Below are positions 9,001 through 15,545 of a stretch of 30,464 bases of DNA, one piece after another. The DNA comes from an uncultured Bacillaceae bacterium. GTDB taxonomy: Bacteria; Bacillota; Bacilli; Bacillales; Alkalibacillaceae. The first letter of the stretch is position 1; each line of letters begins with the position of its first letter. The DNA is taken from positions 1 to 30,464 of the forward strand of contig CALKAL010000195.1 of the NCBI GenBank assembly GCA_937983065.1. The letters are read 5' to 3'. The translations under genes were made by a program, and so were the position numbers. The notes beneath the pieces were generated by a model. It saw only the letters and a list, made by a program, of their open reading frames with translations, had not been told where the DNA came from and made no database searches.

Positions 9001-9516
9001 CCCTCGACCGCCGCCACCTAATGACGCTTTAATAATAATCGGAAACCCGTGCGTTTGCACAAATGCTTCTATTTCGCTTAAATTTGCAACAGGGCCATCT
9101 GTGCCAGGAATAACAGGGATACCTGCTTCAATCGCCACATTTCTTGCCTTTACTTTATCACCAAATAAATCTAAATGATGGCTTGTTGGGCCGATAAAAG
9201 CAATCCCCTCTTCTTCACAACGCTTGGCAAATTGGACGTTTTCTGATAAAAATCCGTATCCAGGATGAATCGCATCGACCCCTACACGTTTAGCAATCGC
9301 AATAATCCCTTCAATATCTAAATATGCATCAATTGGCTTTTTCCCTTCACCGACTAAATAAGCTTCATCAGCTTTATAACGATGGTAAGATCCCGTATCT
9401 TCTTCAGAATAAATAGCAACCGTTCTTAAATTCAATTCCGTGCACGCCCGAAACACACGAATCGCAATTTCTCCTCGATTTGCTACAAGAACTTTATTAA
9501 ATCGTTTGTTATTCAT
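6076..9516 (-). CDS. pyc: Pyruvate carboxylase
   Basis: This is a biotin enzyme that carboxylates pyruvate to oxaloacetate with ATP and bicarbonate, refilling the TCA cycle. At 1146 residues it has the full single-chain form: biotin carboxylase (about 1-460, with KVLVANRGEIAIR, the ATP-grasp glycine loop KASLGGGGRGMR and EVNPRIQVEHT), carboxyltransferase (about 530-810, with TDTTFRDAHQSLLATR, the metal-site HLHTHD and the following substrate-binding region), an allosteric/tetramerisation linker, and a biotinyl domain with ESMKMET (biotinylated Lys near 1112). The ATG follows GAAAGGGG. B. subtilis pycA has ftsW immediately upstream; here ylaN is directly upstream, behind a terminator. Confidence 0.98.
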   Translation of the reverse strand: MNNKRFNKVLVANRGEIAIRVFRACTELNLRTVAIYSEEDTGSYHRYKADEAYLVGEGKKPIDAYLDIEGIIAIAKRVGVDAIHPGYGFLSENVQFAKRCEEEGIAFIGPTSHHLDLFGDKVKARNVAIEAGIPVIPGTDGPVANLSEIEAFVQTHGFPIIIKASLGGGGRGMRIVRSKEALKEAYERAKSEAQAAFGNDDVYVEKLIEKPKHIEVQILGDKEGNLIHLYERDCSVQRRHQKVVEIAPSVSLDEKLRREICEAAVKLMESVGYINAGTVEFLVTEHDYYFIEVNPRIQVEHTITEMITGVDIVQTQLHIAMGEPLHGKICGIPSQSDIKTNGYAIQSRVTTEDPLNNFMPDTGKIVAYRSGGGFGVRLDAGNGFQGAVISPHYDSLLVKVSTWAMTFEQAAHKMVRNLKEFRIRGIKTNIPFLENVIMHENFLNGVYDTSFIDSTPELFIFKKPKDRGTKMLSYLGYTTINSRQPENGVKKPIFNKPRKPLISFDSPVNEGTKQILDEKGPDGVVQWMKEQNEVLLTDTTFRDAHQSLLATRIRTKDLLNIAEETSHLLPNLFSMEMWGGATFDVSYRFLREDPWERLRKLRQKMPNVLFQMLLRASNAVGYTNYPDNVIENFVKHSAEHGIDVFRIFDSLNWVEGMKPAIEAVLKENKIAEVAMCYTGDILDSNRPKYNLDYYINLAKQLEGEGAHILGIKDMAGLLKPEAAYQLISTLKEEINIPVHLHTHDTSGNGIMMYMKAIEAGVDAIDVAASSMAGNTSQPSANSLYYALEGSDRKPSINIDAYNEIAKYWEDVREYYSDFESGMNAPHPEIYFHEMPGGQYSNLQQQAKAVGLGERWEEVKTMYRTVNDMFGDIIKVTPSSKIVGDMALFMVQNNLTVDDVYEKGETLDFPNSVVEFFQGYIGQPYQGFPKQLQRIILKDKQPLKGRPGELLKNVNFESLKDELQNKTGRDVSELDVISYALYPKVLLEYYEFVDQYGDVSVLDTPSFLYGLRLGEEIPVEIEQGKTLIVKLISIGEAQKDGTRTVFFELNGQPREVVVKDESIKDVTLRREKADRSNSKHIGATMPGTIVNVLVTEGEKVKKNDHLIITESMKMETTIQAPFEGVIKRIHVKALDTIETGDLIIEFE

Positions 9517-9584
9517 AAAAATACCCCTTTCACATTTAACTCAAGGTGTTTACTAATAAGTATTTTAATCATTTAGCAAATTTA

Positions 9585-9632
9585 AAATAAAAAAAGAAAC
9601 CCAAACAAAATTATTACAATTCGTTTGAGTTT
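9585..9632 (-). terminator. ylaN terminator
   Basis: Overlapping the ylaN stop, the minus strand has AAACTCAAAC, a 16-base loop and GTTTGGGTTT (10 bp including one U-G pair), then CTTTTTTTATTTT. The U-G pair forms only in the minus-strand transcript, so the direction is clear. pyc therefore probably has its own promoter in the roughly 70 bases that follow. Confidence 0.75.
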
Positions 9633-9924
9633 ACTTAGAAGATTTTTGTTTTTGTGCGGCCTCATGTAATACACTAAGCTCTCGTTCTAAATTTTCTAAG
9701 ATTTCTTTACCAGTTGATTCTTTAATTAATTTTAAACGGACAGCAAAATTAATTTCCCTAGAAAGTCCAAACATTTGCGTATCTAAAACCTCTTCATAAA
9801 GAGGACATTGAGGCATCGTTAAATTATCCATTTGCACCTTAATGAGTTGCAAAATTTGATCAGCATCAGCCTTTAAGAGGGCTAGGGCTTGTTTATTTTC
9901 TTCAAGCACAACTTTTGACGGCAC
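9631..9924 (-). CDS. ylaN: YlaN family protein (UPF0358), Fur-linked iron homeostasis
   Basis: This 97-residue, mostly helical soluble protein matches the YlaN family in length and sequence style (MPQCPLYEEVLDTQMFGLSREINFAVR). In B. subtilis and Staphylococcus, YlaN is needed for growth when iron is scarce and is reported to bind Fur and relieve its repression; that role is taken from the family. The start is GTG at 9924 behind AGGGGGAAA. A promoter lies about 40 bases upstream. It has its own terminator, and pyc follows, whereas in B. subtilis ftsW lies in between. Confidence 0.9.
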   Translation of the reverse strand: MPSKVVLEENKQALALLKADADQILQLIKVQMDNLTMPQCPLYEEVLDTQMFGLSREINFAVRLKLIKESTGKEILENLERELSVLHEAAQKQKSSK

Positions 9925-9963
9925 AATTATTTCCCCCTAACAATATAAGCTATCTACTTCATT

Positions 9964-9992
9964 ATATTATCGTCAAAGCTAATAAAATGCAA
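9964..9992 (-). promoter_or_regulatory. Probable ylaN promoter
   Basis: On the minus strand TTGCAT (9992-9987), a 17-base spacer and TAATAT (9969-9964) form a reasonable sigma-A promoter with its start about 35 bases before the GTG of ylaN. Confidence 0.5.
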
Positions 9993-10123
9993 GAAAAGGG
10001 GGTAGCAATTTCTTTTATGTTTACATATAAAATTAACCCGTTTGAGTTTTAAATATTTTTTCTATCCTTTTCTTTTTTCAAAAATAAATTAAATCGTTCT
10101 AATCCTTTCAACTCCGTGCATCT

Positions 10124-10153
10124 TTGAATAAAGTTCTGTATACTAAATATAAA
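10124..10153 (+). promoter_or_regulatory. Probable promoter of the ylaL-like gene
   Basis: TTGAAT (10124-10129), an 18-base spacer and TATAAA (10148-10153) lie about 22 bases before the ATG at 10176, just ahead of the AAGAGGTG ribosome site. Good hexamers and spacing suggest a sigma-A promoter. Confidence 0.5.
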
Positions 10154-10175
10154 TTGATACATAAGAGGTGACATA

Positions 10176-10631
10176 ATGATAGTACAAGTACGTGGAAATG
10201 TTAAATTCCCGATAACACTCGATCCAACAGTTTGGATTTTCGATGATCGAAAAATTTTATTAGAAGATTTTTTAAAAAAAGGAGTCAACGCTGCGGAGGA
10301 TGAAGCACTTAATGATGATCAAGATCTTCAACAAAAAACGAAGCCTCCTGTGAACCGAAGTTTGACGAAATATGAACGAGAAAAAGTGTTAGAAAATAGT
10401 TATATTATGCCTATTAAAGAGTTTCTTTATAATTCAGAACCAGAGGAAAATGTTGTGTCAGCTATTTTACATACTGATCATTCCGATGTGGAAATTTCAT
10501 TTTCTGAGCTTGAAGATTCAGCTTTACTTTTTGCTTACAATGGTAAACCTTTAACAGACGGGCCTGTTCATGTCTATGTTCATAACAAAAGTAATCCAAT
10601 TAAAGGCGTGCATACAATTACATTGAAATAA
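10176..10631 (+). CDS. ylaL: YlaL-like conserved protein of unknown function
   Basis: This is a 151-residue soluble protein without signal peptide or membrane segment. The N-terminus reads MIVQVRGNVKFPITLDPTVWIFDDRK, followed by an acidic and polar stretch (about 38-70) and a C-terminal beta-rich half with HTDHSDVEISFSELEDSALLFAYNGKPL. I assign it to YlaL from its place next to ylaJ and ylaN in the same relative orientation as in B. subtilis and from its size. No catalytic motif is visible and I do not propose a function. It has its own promoter, AAGAGGTG ribosome site and strong terminator, so it is monocistronic. Confidence 0.7.
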   Translation: MIVQVRGNVKFPITLDPTVWIFDDRKILLEDFLKKGVNAAEDEALNDDQDLQQKTKPPVNRSLTKYEREKVLENSYIMPIKEFLYNSEPEENVVSAILHTDHSDVEISFSELEDSALLFAYNGKPLTDGPVHVYVHNKSNPIKGVHTITLK

Positions 10632-10643
10632 GCTAATTCATCG

Positions 10644-10674
10644 CCGACTTCAAATTAAAGAAGTCGGTTTTTTT
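10644..10674 (+). terminator. Terminator of the ylaL-like gene
   Basis: A perfect 8-bp stem (CCGACTTC / GAAGTCGG) with an 8-base loop is followed by seven T. This is a textbook intrinsic terminator 12 bases after the stop codon. Confidence 0.9.
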
Positions 10675-10750
10675 ATGGATTTCCTTCATTTGCTATTTAT
10701 AGTTCCAGTTTATTCGATACAAACTATAGAAAAAAAGGAGTCCATCATTT

Positions 10751-11383
10751 ATGACATATAAAAAGTGGTTTATCTTTTTCATGGCGTCATTGGCATCACT
10801 TTTATTAACGGCTTGTAACGGAGGAAACACGAATCAATCCCTCGATGATCAGCAGCCTGAAAGATTAAGCTCTCATAATGAATTGCAACAGGAACAAAGG
10901 GAGCATACGAATCAGGAAGCCGCAGACAGACTTGCTAAATTAGCAACCTCTGTCCCCAATGTTAATCGTGCTGGTGCAATCGTTTTCGGTGATTATACTA
11001 TCGTCGGGATCGATGTAGATGCGGATTTAGATCGTTCGAGAGTTGGATCGATTAAATATTCCGTTGCCGAGGCAATAAAACATGATCCTTATGGCCATTA
11101 TGCATTCGTTATCGCAGATGGTGATGTTGTTGAACGTCTAAATCGGATGGGTGAAATGATTAGCCAAGGTCATCCGGATGATGCGATTATTGAAGAAATA
11201 GCAAACTTAGTCGGCAGATATATGCCTCAAATTCCAGCTAAAGATAATCAGCCTAGGCAGCAGGACCGTGAGCAAAGCGGTGAACAAGACGATCAAATGC
11301 GAGATATTCAAGAAGACCAATCAAATCAAAATTTACAAAAGCGAAATAACAACGAGGATCAAAACCAAGACCGATCTTTATAA
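10751..11383 (+). CDS. ylaJ: YlaJ/YhcN-family sporulation lipoprotein
   Basis: The 210-residue product starts with a lipoprotein signal (LLLTAC, lipid Cys at about 22), then a polar Gln/Glu-rich linker, a compact domain (about 55-160) and a charged, Gln/Asn/Asp-rich tail. The domain has AADRLAKLATSVPNVNRAGAIVFGDYTIVGIDVD, broken by family-typical features, then HDPYGHYAFVIADGD. This pattern is that of the YhcN/YlaJ spore lipoprotein family, which in B. subtilis is expressed in the forespore. It suggests the organism forms spores. AAAGGAGT precedes the ATG. A CAAACTA box at 10720-10726 resembles a sigma-G -10 region, but no convincing -35 goes with it. Confidence 0.85.
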   Translation: MTYKKWFIFFMASLASLLLTACNGGNTNQSLDDQQPERLSSHNELQQEQREHTNQEAADRLAKLATSVPNVNRAGAIVFGDYTIVGIDVDADLDRSRVGSIKYSVAEAIKHDPYGHYAFVIADGDVVERLNRMGEMISQGHPDDAIIEEIANLVGRYMPQIPAKDNQPRQQDREQSGEQDDQMRDIQEDQSNQNLQKRNNNEDQNQDRSL

Positions 11384-11389
11384 AAAATC

Positions 11390-11435
11390 GGCTGTCTACT
11401 CAGTAAGGAAATATTTGAGTAGACAGCCTTTATTT
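11390..11435. terminator. Bidirectional terminator between ylaJ and the 77-codon frame
   Basis: A perfect 13-bp stem (GGCTGTCTACTCA / TGAGTAGACAGCC) with a 13-base loop is followed by TTTATTT on the plus strand and by GATTTTTTAT on the minus strand. It serves both converging genes. Confidence 0.9.
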
Positions 11436-11667
11436 AATGTTCGATTTGAGCGTCTTCATGCTGTACATGTTCATTATAATATTGAATTCCGAATTGAGAG
11501 CCTTCAGAGACCATGTTCGCTTGGTCTAAATCGTCTGGTTGTCCGACCTTTTCAATGGGAAAGGTCGTTTCTTTATTAAAGAGCTTACCTACAAATAATA
11601 TAACCGCTCCAACCATACTAATAAAAAAGAGAACACGTTTTAAAATAATGGATCCATCTCCTTTCAT
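11434..11667 (-). CDS. Small single-span membrane protein, unknown
   Basis: A 77-codon frame between ylaJ and ylaI on the opposite strand encodes one hydrophobic helix (ILKRVLFFISMVGAVILFVG) and a polar tail with Gln, Asp and His. The first in-frame ATG (11667) has only a poor, distant ribosome site. The perfect AAAGGAG (11664-11658) lies inside the first codons of that frame and is ideally placed, 8 bases away, for an ATT codon at 11649, directly before the hydrophobic segment. The real protein may therefore begin with AUU and be 71 residues long. A shared terminator and the absence of any competing gene support a real gene. I do not recognise the family. Confidence 0.6.
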   Translation of the reverse strand: MKGDGSIILKRVLFFISMVGAVILFVGKLFNKETTFPIEKVGQPDDLDQANMVSEGSQFGIQYYNEHVQHEDAQIEH

Positions 11668-11731
11668 TATTTATTTCATAATACCCTTTTAAAACAATGA
11701 TAAAACTCATTCGAAATCAGTTAAGACATGT

Positions 11732-11737
11732 TATAAT
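11732..11737 (+). promoter_or_regulatory. Extended -10 promoter of ylaI
   Basis: TATAAT preceded by TG at the -15/-14 positions (TGTTATAAT) lies 18 bases before the ylaI start. There is no good -35 hexamer, which is usual for extended -10 promoters. Confidence 0.5.
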
Positions 11738-11755
11738 ATTTTTGAGGTGAAGCTG

Positions 11756-11926
11756 ATGAAAGCAACATGCGTATTATGTGATAAAAAAGATGATATTCAT
11801 CCGTATTCATTAACGGCAAAAAAGTTACAAAAGCGGAGAATCCAATCGTATATTTGTGAAGATTGTTATGATCGAATAGCCAAAAGTACGGAGGAAAAAA
11901 GATTAAAAAAAGCTGCGGATAAGTAA
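11756..11926 (+). CDS. ylaI: YlaI, small zinc-ribbon-like protein (DUF2197)
   Basis: A 56-residue basic protein has two CxxC knuckles, CVLC (5-8) and CEDC (34-37), as expected for a small zinc ribbon; the middle is Lys/Arg-rich. This is the pattern of YlaI, found between ylaH and ylaJ in B. subtilis. No function is established that I know of; nucleic-acid or protein binding is possible. It starts at ATG 11756 behind TTGAGGTGAAG. The stop codon is directly adjacent to the stop of ylaH on the other strand, and the shared terminator lies inside the last codons of both. Confidence 0.88.
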   Translation: MKATCVLCDKKDDIHPYSLTAKKLQKRRIQSYICEDCYDRIAKSTEEKRLKKAADK

Positions 11927-11947
11927 TTATTTATCCACAGCTTTTTT
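11906..11947. terminator. Shared terminator inside the 3' ends of ylaI and ylaH
   Basis: Arms of 17 bases (11906-11922 and 11931-11947) pair with one mismatch and an 8-base loop; both ends run into A/T tracts of six. The mismatch becomes a G-U pair in the minus-strand transcript, so it is slightly stronger for ylaH. It lies entirely within the coding ends of the two genes. Confidence 0.85.
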
Positions 11948-12274
11948 CGCATTTCTTTCAAAATGTAGACGAGTTCGGTATATCGCTAAAACGAGTGTAA
12001 TGATTATTAATACTTCAACCATCGGTAACCGCGCAATAATCGTAAATAACGCTAACATAATACAACCTAAAAAGAGAAGTATATATATAATGACCGATTT
12101 TAACACGGGTAATTTTTTCGCAAAGCCTAACTTATATGTAATGATTGATAAAATTAAAGTAACGATAAATAGTAGCCAAATTCCTGTCTCCCCACCGATA
12201 TCGATTAAGAAATATCTCTCAATTGGCCATATATGGTATGTTTCTAATACTTGTTCAGCACTATCATTATTCAT
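11927..12274 (-). CDS. ylaH: YlaH-like membrane protein
   Basis: This 115-residue protein has three hydrophobic helices (about 31-50, 57-78 and 84-100) between short polar ends, and the family start with YHIWPIERYFLIDI, typical of the YlaH-like family of Bacillus. Function is unknown; it is an inner-membrane protein. The start ATG 12274 follows a very strong AGGAGGGG. It is convergent with ylaI without any intergenic base. In B. subtilis typA lies next to it; here ylaF follows with no gene between them. Confidence 0.85.
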   Translation of the reverse strand: MNNDSAEQVLETYHIWPIERYFLIDIGGETGIWLLFIVTLILSIITYKLGFAKKLPVLKSVIIYILLFLGCIMLALFTIIARLPMVEVLIIITLVLAIYRTRLHFERNAKKAVDK

Positions 12275-12397
12275 ATGATATCCCCTCCTATGTCAATAAC
12301 CATCATACTAAATGACACAAATTTTAGCCACTAAATACATTAATGTTTTCAAAATTTGTCACATCATGTACACTTAATATGAACGAGGTGATACTAA

Positions 12398-12583
12398 ATG
12401 AAATTTCAACATAAAATGTTCCTTTTAGCAATCTTAGTCGTCAGCTGTTTTATAGCTTCTGCCATCGTTATAAGCTATCGCAATTATTGGTTATTTACTT
12501 TATTTTTACTCGGTGGCTTCTTTTTAATTAGTTACGGAATTAGATTAAAACGTATTTATTATGCGGAGGAAACAGAAGGTTAA
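12398..12583 (+). CDS. ylaF: YlaF-like small membrane protein
   Basis: A 61-residue protein with two hydrophobic helices (about 7-25 and 30-47) and a basic, then acidic C-terminus fits the small YlaF/DUF5325 family by size, helices and place. ATG 12398 follows GAGGTG at 12385. No function is known to me. It converges on yktC, and its stop codon lies inside its terminator. Confidence 0.78.
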   Translation: MKFQHKMFLLAILVVSCFIASAIVISYRNYWLFTLFLLGGFFLISYGIRLKRIYYAEETEG

Positions 12584-12613
12584 TCCAACGAAGGCGGATT
12601 AACCTTTATTATT
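12576..12613 (+). terminator. ylaF terminator
   Basis: A perfect 11-bp stem (AAGGTTAATCC / GGATTAACCTT) with a 9-base loop overlaps the ylaF stop and is followed by a T-rich tract (TATTATTTTTTT). The minus side lacks a T run, so yktC may use it only weakly. Confidence 0.85.
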
Positions 12614-13412
12614 TTTTTAAATCGATATAAGTAGTGATCGAATCGTAAATCGCTTTATTACAACAGATGATAGAATTTCCTTTTAACAGATCAACGGGCG
12701 ACTGATCCGCTTTTGTCGTAATTCCTCCTACTTCATTCACAATGACCATCCCAGCAGCAATATCCCAAGGTGAAAGACGCATCGTAATATAAGCATCAAT
12801 CATTCCTTCAGCGATAAAAGCAAATTCTAATGCTGCCGACCCATAAGACCGCGTTCCTTTTACCGTACGAACTAATTGATGGATTTTCTTTTCATCGAGC
12901 CTACGATTCGGAGTGGACCAGAAGCTATTTATTCCAATGACAGCCTCGTCAATCGTCTTATTTTCATCTAACGGCTCTAACTGAAGGCCGTTTTTAAAGG
13001 CTCCTTCTCCCCTAATTCCTTCATACATGACATCTGCCATCACATCGTAAATTAATCCGATTTCACCAATTCCATGATGATAAATTCCAATCGAAATAGC
13101 GAAAAACCGTTTCTGATGCACGAAATTCATCGTCCCATCAATAGGATCTACTAACCAAACCGTACCATCTAATGAGCGGACATCATCGCCCATCCCTTCT
13201 TCACCTAGCACTTGATGATGCCCATATTTACTCGTTATTTTTCCGTACAAAAACTGCTCGACTAATTCATCAATTTCTGTTACTAGATCTTTCCTGTCAC
13301 GTTTATTACTTATTTTAAACGGACGAACCATCTCAGTTTTTATTAACTCACCAGCTTCAAACATCCACTGTTTAGCATCATTTAATATTTCAGTTCGACT
13401 TATGTTATCCAT
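12609..13412 (-). CDS. yktC: Inositol-1-monophosphatase family phosphatase (YktC)
   Basis: A 267-residue Mg-dependent, lithium-sensitive-type sugar phosphatase of the IMPase/SuhB family. The metal and substrate motifs are intact: GEEGMGDD (Glu71/72), LVDPIDGTMNF (Asp89, Asp92) and SPWDIAAGMVIVNEVGG near residue 215. Members hydrolyse inositol monophosphate and sometimes NADP or fructose-1,6-bisphosphate; the physiological substrate cannot be told from sequence. ATG 13412 follows AGGGAG. It is divergent from yktB and convergent with ylaF, as in B. subtilis. Confidence 0.92.
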   Translation of the reverse strand: MDNISRTEILNDAKQWMFEAGELIKTEMVRPFKISNKRDRKDLVTEIDELVEQFLYGKITSKYGHHQVLGEEGMGDDVRSLDGTVWLVDPIDGTMNFVHQKRFFAISIGIYHHGIGEIGLIYDVMADVMYEGIRGEGAFKNGLQLEPLDENKTIDEAVIGINSFWSTPNRRLDEKKIHQLVRTVKGTRSYGSAALEFAFIAEGMIDAYITMRLSPWDIAAGMVIVNEVGGITTKADQSPVDLLKGNSIICCNKAIYDSITTYIDLKK

Positions 13413-13507
13413 TGAATGAACTCCCTATAATTAAATAATATTTTAAAAACAACCCTTAATGTATGGTAGAATATTGTCGAGAAACATCATCATTAAGGAG
13501 TGAAAAT

Positions 13508-14149
13508 ATGACCTCATTTAACGGGTTTGAACAAAGAGATTTTGACATTTTTCTAATCGACGGACTTGAAGAACGGATGCATGAGCTTCGAACGCATATT
13601 TCTCCAAAGCTTGAAGCCATCGCACAAGCTATCCAGCCAACAGCTGCTTCAATGACTGGAGATGAAATGTTCGTTCATGTCGCTAAGCATGCTAGAAGGA
13701 CGAAAAATCCACCGAATGATACGTGGTCCGCATTAGCTAATAGTAAAAGAGGCTACAAACAGCTACCTCATTTTCAATTTGGCATGTGGCATACTCACGT
13801 TTTTATATGGTTTGCGATTATTTATGAAAGTCCGATCAAAGTTCAATTTGCTGAAGAGCTCGAGCGACATAAAGATCATATTTTAAAAACGATTCCCGAT
13901 GATTTCGTATGGTCAAAAGATCACATGCAGCCCGAAACGATTAGCCATGAAGCTATGAAAAATGGTGAATTCGATGCTGTAGTCAATCGATTAAAAACGG
14001 TTAAAAAAGCTGAGATATTGTGTGGTGTAACGATTGACCGCCATGACGACCGCTTGAAGGACGGACAAAAATTCATGACGTATTGTGAAGAGACGATTAA
14101 AAAGTTATCCCTATTTTATAACTTGACGAAAAAGATTGGACAGGCTTAA
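13508..14149 (+). CDS. yktB: YktB family protein (UPF0637/DUF1054)
   Basis: A 213-residue soluble protein matching the YktB family in size and motifs (FNGFEQRDFDIFLIDGLEERM is broken here as FNGFEQRDFDIF and DGLEERM; HFQFGMWHTHVFIWFAIIYE is likewise characteristic). Function is unknown. I start it at ATG 13508 because AAGGAG lies 7 bases upstream. An in-frame ATG at 13463 would add 15 residues but has no ribosome site. It shares a terminator with yktA. Confidence 0.9.
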   Translation: MTSFNGFEQRDFDIFLIDGLEERMHELRTHISPKLEAIAQAIQPTAASMTGDEMFVHVAKHARRTKNPPNDTWSALANSKRGYKQLPHFQFGMWHTHVFIWFAIIYESPIKVQFAEELERHKDHILKTIPDDFVWSKDHMQPETISHEAMKNGEFDAVVNRLKTVKKAEILCGVTIDRHDDRLKDGQKFMTYCEETIKKLSLFYNLTKKIGQA

Positions 14150-14168
14150 TATTTTAGCCTGTCTTACT
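14139..14168. terminator. Terminator between yktB and yktA
   Basis: A perfect 8-bp stem (GACAGGCT / AGCCTGTC) with a 9-base loop spans the yktB stop and abuts the yktA stop. T-rich bases follow on both strands, though the plus-strand run is short (TTACTTTT). Confidence 0.65.
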
Positions 14169-14436
14169 TTTCCATTTTAATTTTCCCCGTTTTAACTGCT
14201 TGTGCTTCCTTGACAACGCGATATGGGACGTAATTCGATTGCCTTTCAAATTTTTTAAATAGCTGTTTTTCTTGAGCTTTAGACGGAACAATCTCTTTAA
14301 ACGATCGGTACGCCTCTAACACTTTATTTGCCTCAACATCATTTTCATACGCTTTTTCTACCGTTTGAAAAAATTCAATCACTTGAATCATTTCATCCGT
14401 ATTCCAATCCTCTTCAATCGGATATTCATAGTTCAT
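14164..14436 (-). CDS. yktA: YktA family protein (UPF0223)
   Basis: A 90-residue helical protein with the UPF0223 signature YPIEEDWNTDEMIQVIEFF at the N-terminus and a basic C-terminus. Function is unknown. I choose ATG 14436 because GAGGAG ends 7 bases upstream; a longer frame from 14451 lacks a ribosome site. The GAGGAGTGA that forms its ribosome site also contains the stop codon of the upstream flavoprotein gene, so the two are translationally coupled. Confidence 0.9.
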   Translation of the reverse strand: MNYEYPIEEDWNTDEMIQVIEFFQTVEKAYENDVEANKVLEAYRSFKEIVPSKAQEKQLFKKFERQSNYVPYRVVKEAQAVKTGKIKMEK

Positions 14437-14440
14437 CGTA

Positions 14441-15409
14441 TCACTCCTCAAACTTTGTCCAACGTTTTCGAATTGACTCAGCTTCGTTTATTATTTGATC
14501 AAACAATTGCTTCACAGTCGGAATGTCATTAATGCGCATAGCCACTTGACCAGCCCAAGCAAATCCTTCTTCGGTTTTTCCATCATAAATATATCGTTTG
14601 TTTGCTTCACCACTAATATAAGCTTTTAATCCGTCATAGCCGACATTTTTTTCTTCCAATTTTAAAATTTCATCCGTCCAACTATTTTTAAGTGCCCGGG
14701 CAGGTGCTCCAATTGATTTTTTAATTAAGACCGTCGATTTCTCATCTGCTTCCAGTAGCGCTCTTTTATATATATCGTGAGCGTGTACACACTCCTTCGT
14801 CGCAATAAATCGAGTACCCATTTCAATTCCTTCTGCTCCTAGCGCAAGGGCTGCCATTAATCCTCTACCATCACTAATACCCCCTGAGGCAATGACGGGG
14901 ATTTCAAGAGCATCCACTACTTCAGGTGTTAATACAAAGGTACTAATATCATCCCGACCTAAGTGACCGCCACCTTCATAGCCAACAACCATCACCGCAT
15001 CAGCACCGAGTTCTTGTGCTTTTAATGCTTGCCGTTTCGCTGCGACGAGGACGAGCTTTTTTATATTTGTTCCTTCGACCATTTTTAAAACAGGTTGCGG
15101 ATTACCTCCCGTTACAGAAATGACGGGAACATTTTCTTCAACTGCTACGTTTACGAAATGTTCAAAAGATCTTCCATGCTGACCGATCGCAAAATTAACA
15201 CCGAAGGGACGATTCGTTAATGATTTAACTGTTTTTATCTCTTCACGAAGCGCATCTTCATGAGGTAAGCTCATCGCAGTAATTTGACCGAGACCTCCAG
15301 CGTTAGAAACTGCTGCAGCCAGTTGTGCATACGCTAAATGAGCAAGCCCTCCTTGAATAATAGGAAGATTAATATTTAATAATTCAGTCACCCTTGTTTT
15401 AATAGTCAA
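14441..15409 (-). CDS. FabK/nitronate monooxygenase-family flavoprotein
   Basis: A 322-residue FMN-dependent TIM-barrel protein. The start KTRVTELLNINLPIIQGG and overall length resemble FabK (enoyl-ACP reductase II), and the active-site motif GGGHLGRDD (His149) occurs both in FabK and in nitronate monooxygenases. PVIASGGISDGRGLMAALAL and EMGTRFIATKE form the FMN-phosphate site. The substrate, nitronate or enoyl-ACP, cannot be settled here. I choose TTG 15409 because AAGGGGG lies 8 bases upstream and family proteins begin there; an ATG at 15427 would put that site inside the gene. It is followed after 4 bases by yktA, and preceded by the terminator of the deacetylase gene. Confidence 0.85.
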   Translation of the reverse strand: MTIKTRVTELLNINLPIIQGGLAHLAYAQLAAAVSNAGGLGQITAMSLPHEDALREEIKTVKSLTNRPFGVNFAIGQHGRSFEHFVNVAVEENVPVISVTGGNPQPVLKMVEGTNIKKLVLVAAKRQALKAQELGADAVMVVGYEGGGHLGRDDISTFVLTPEVVDALEIPVIASGGISDGRGLMAALALGAEGIEMGTRFIATKECVHAHDIYKRALLEADEKSTVLIKKSIGAPARALKNSWTDEILKLEEKNVGYDGLKAYISGEANKRYIYDGKTEEGFAWAGQVAMRINDIPTVKQLFDQIINEAESIRKRWTKFEE

Positions 15410-15480
15410 GTCCCCTTCCCCCTTCATTTTCTTTAATTACCATATTATCACGAACAACGCTCGATAAAAATTATTTTAAT

Positions 15481-15531
15481 TAAAAATATCCCCTTTAAGC
15501 TGCCGATCATATGCGGCGATACTTAAAAGGG
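15481..15531 (-). terminator. Terminator after the polysaccharide deacetylase gene
   Basis: On the minus strand CCCTTTTAAG pairs with CTTAAAGGG (one bulge), with an inner CGCCGC/GCGGC-like stem, and then ATATTTTTAATT. It lies 15 bases after the deacetylase stop. Confidence 0.7.
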
Positions 15532-15545
15532 AATTCATCTATCAC

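Noticed and set aside
9620..10050. Repeated CGTTTGAGTTT at about 9622 and 10039
   Set aside because: Eleven bases in A+T-rich DNA, one copy being part of the ylaN terminator; most likely chance.
10049..10288. Open frame on the minus strand, 79 codons
   Set aside because: It overlaps the promoter, ribosome site and N-terminus of the ylaL-like gene in antisense; no ribosome site of its own.
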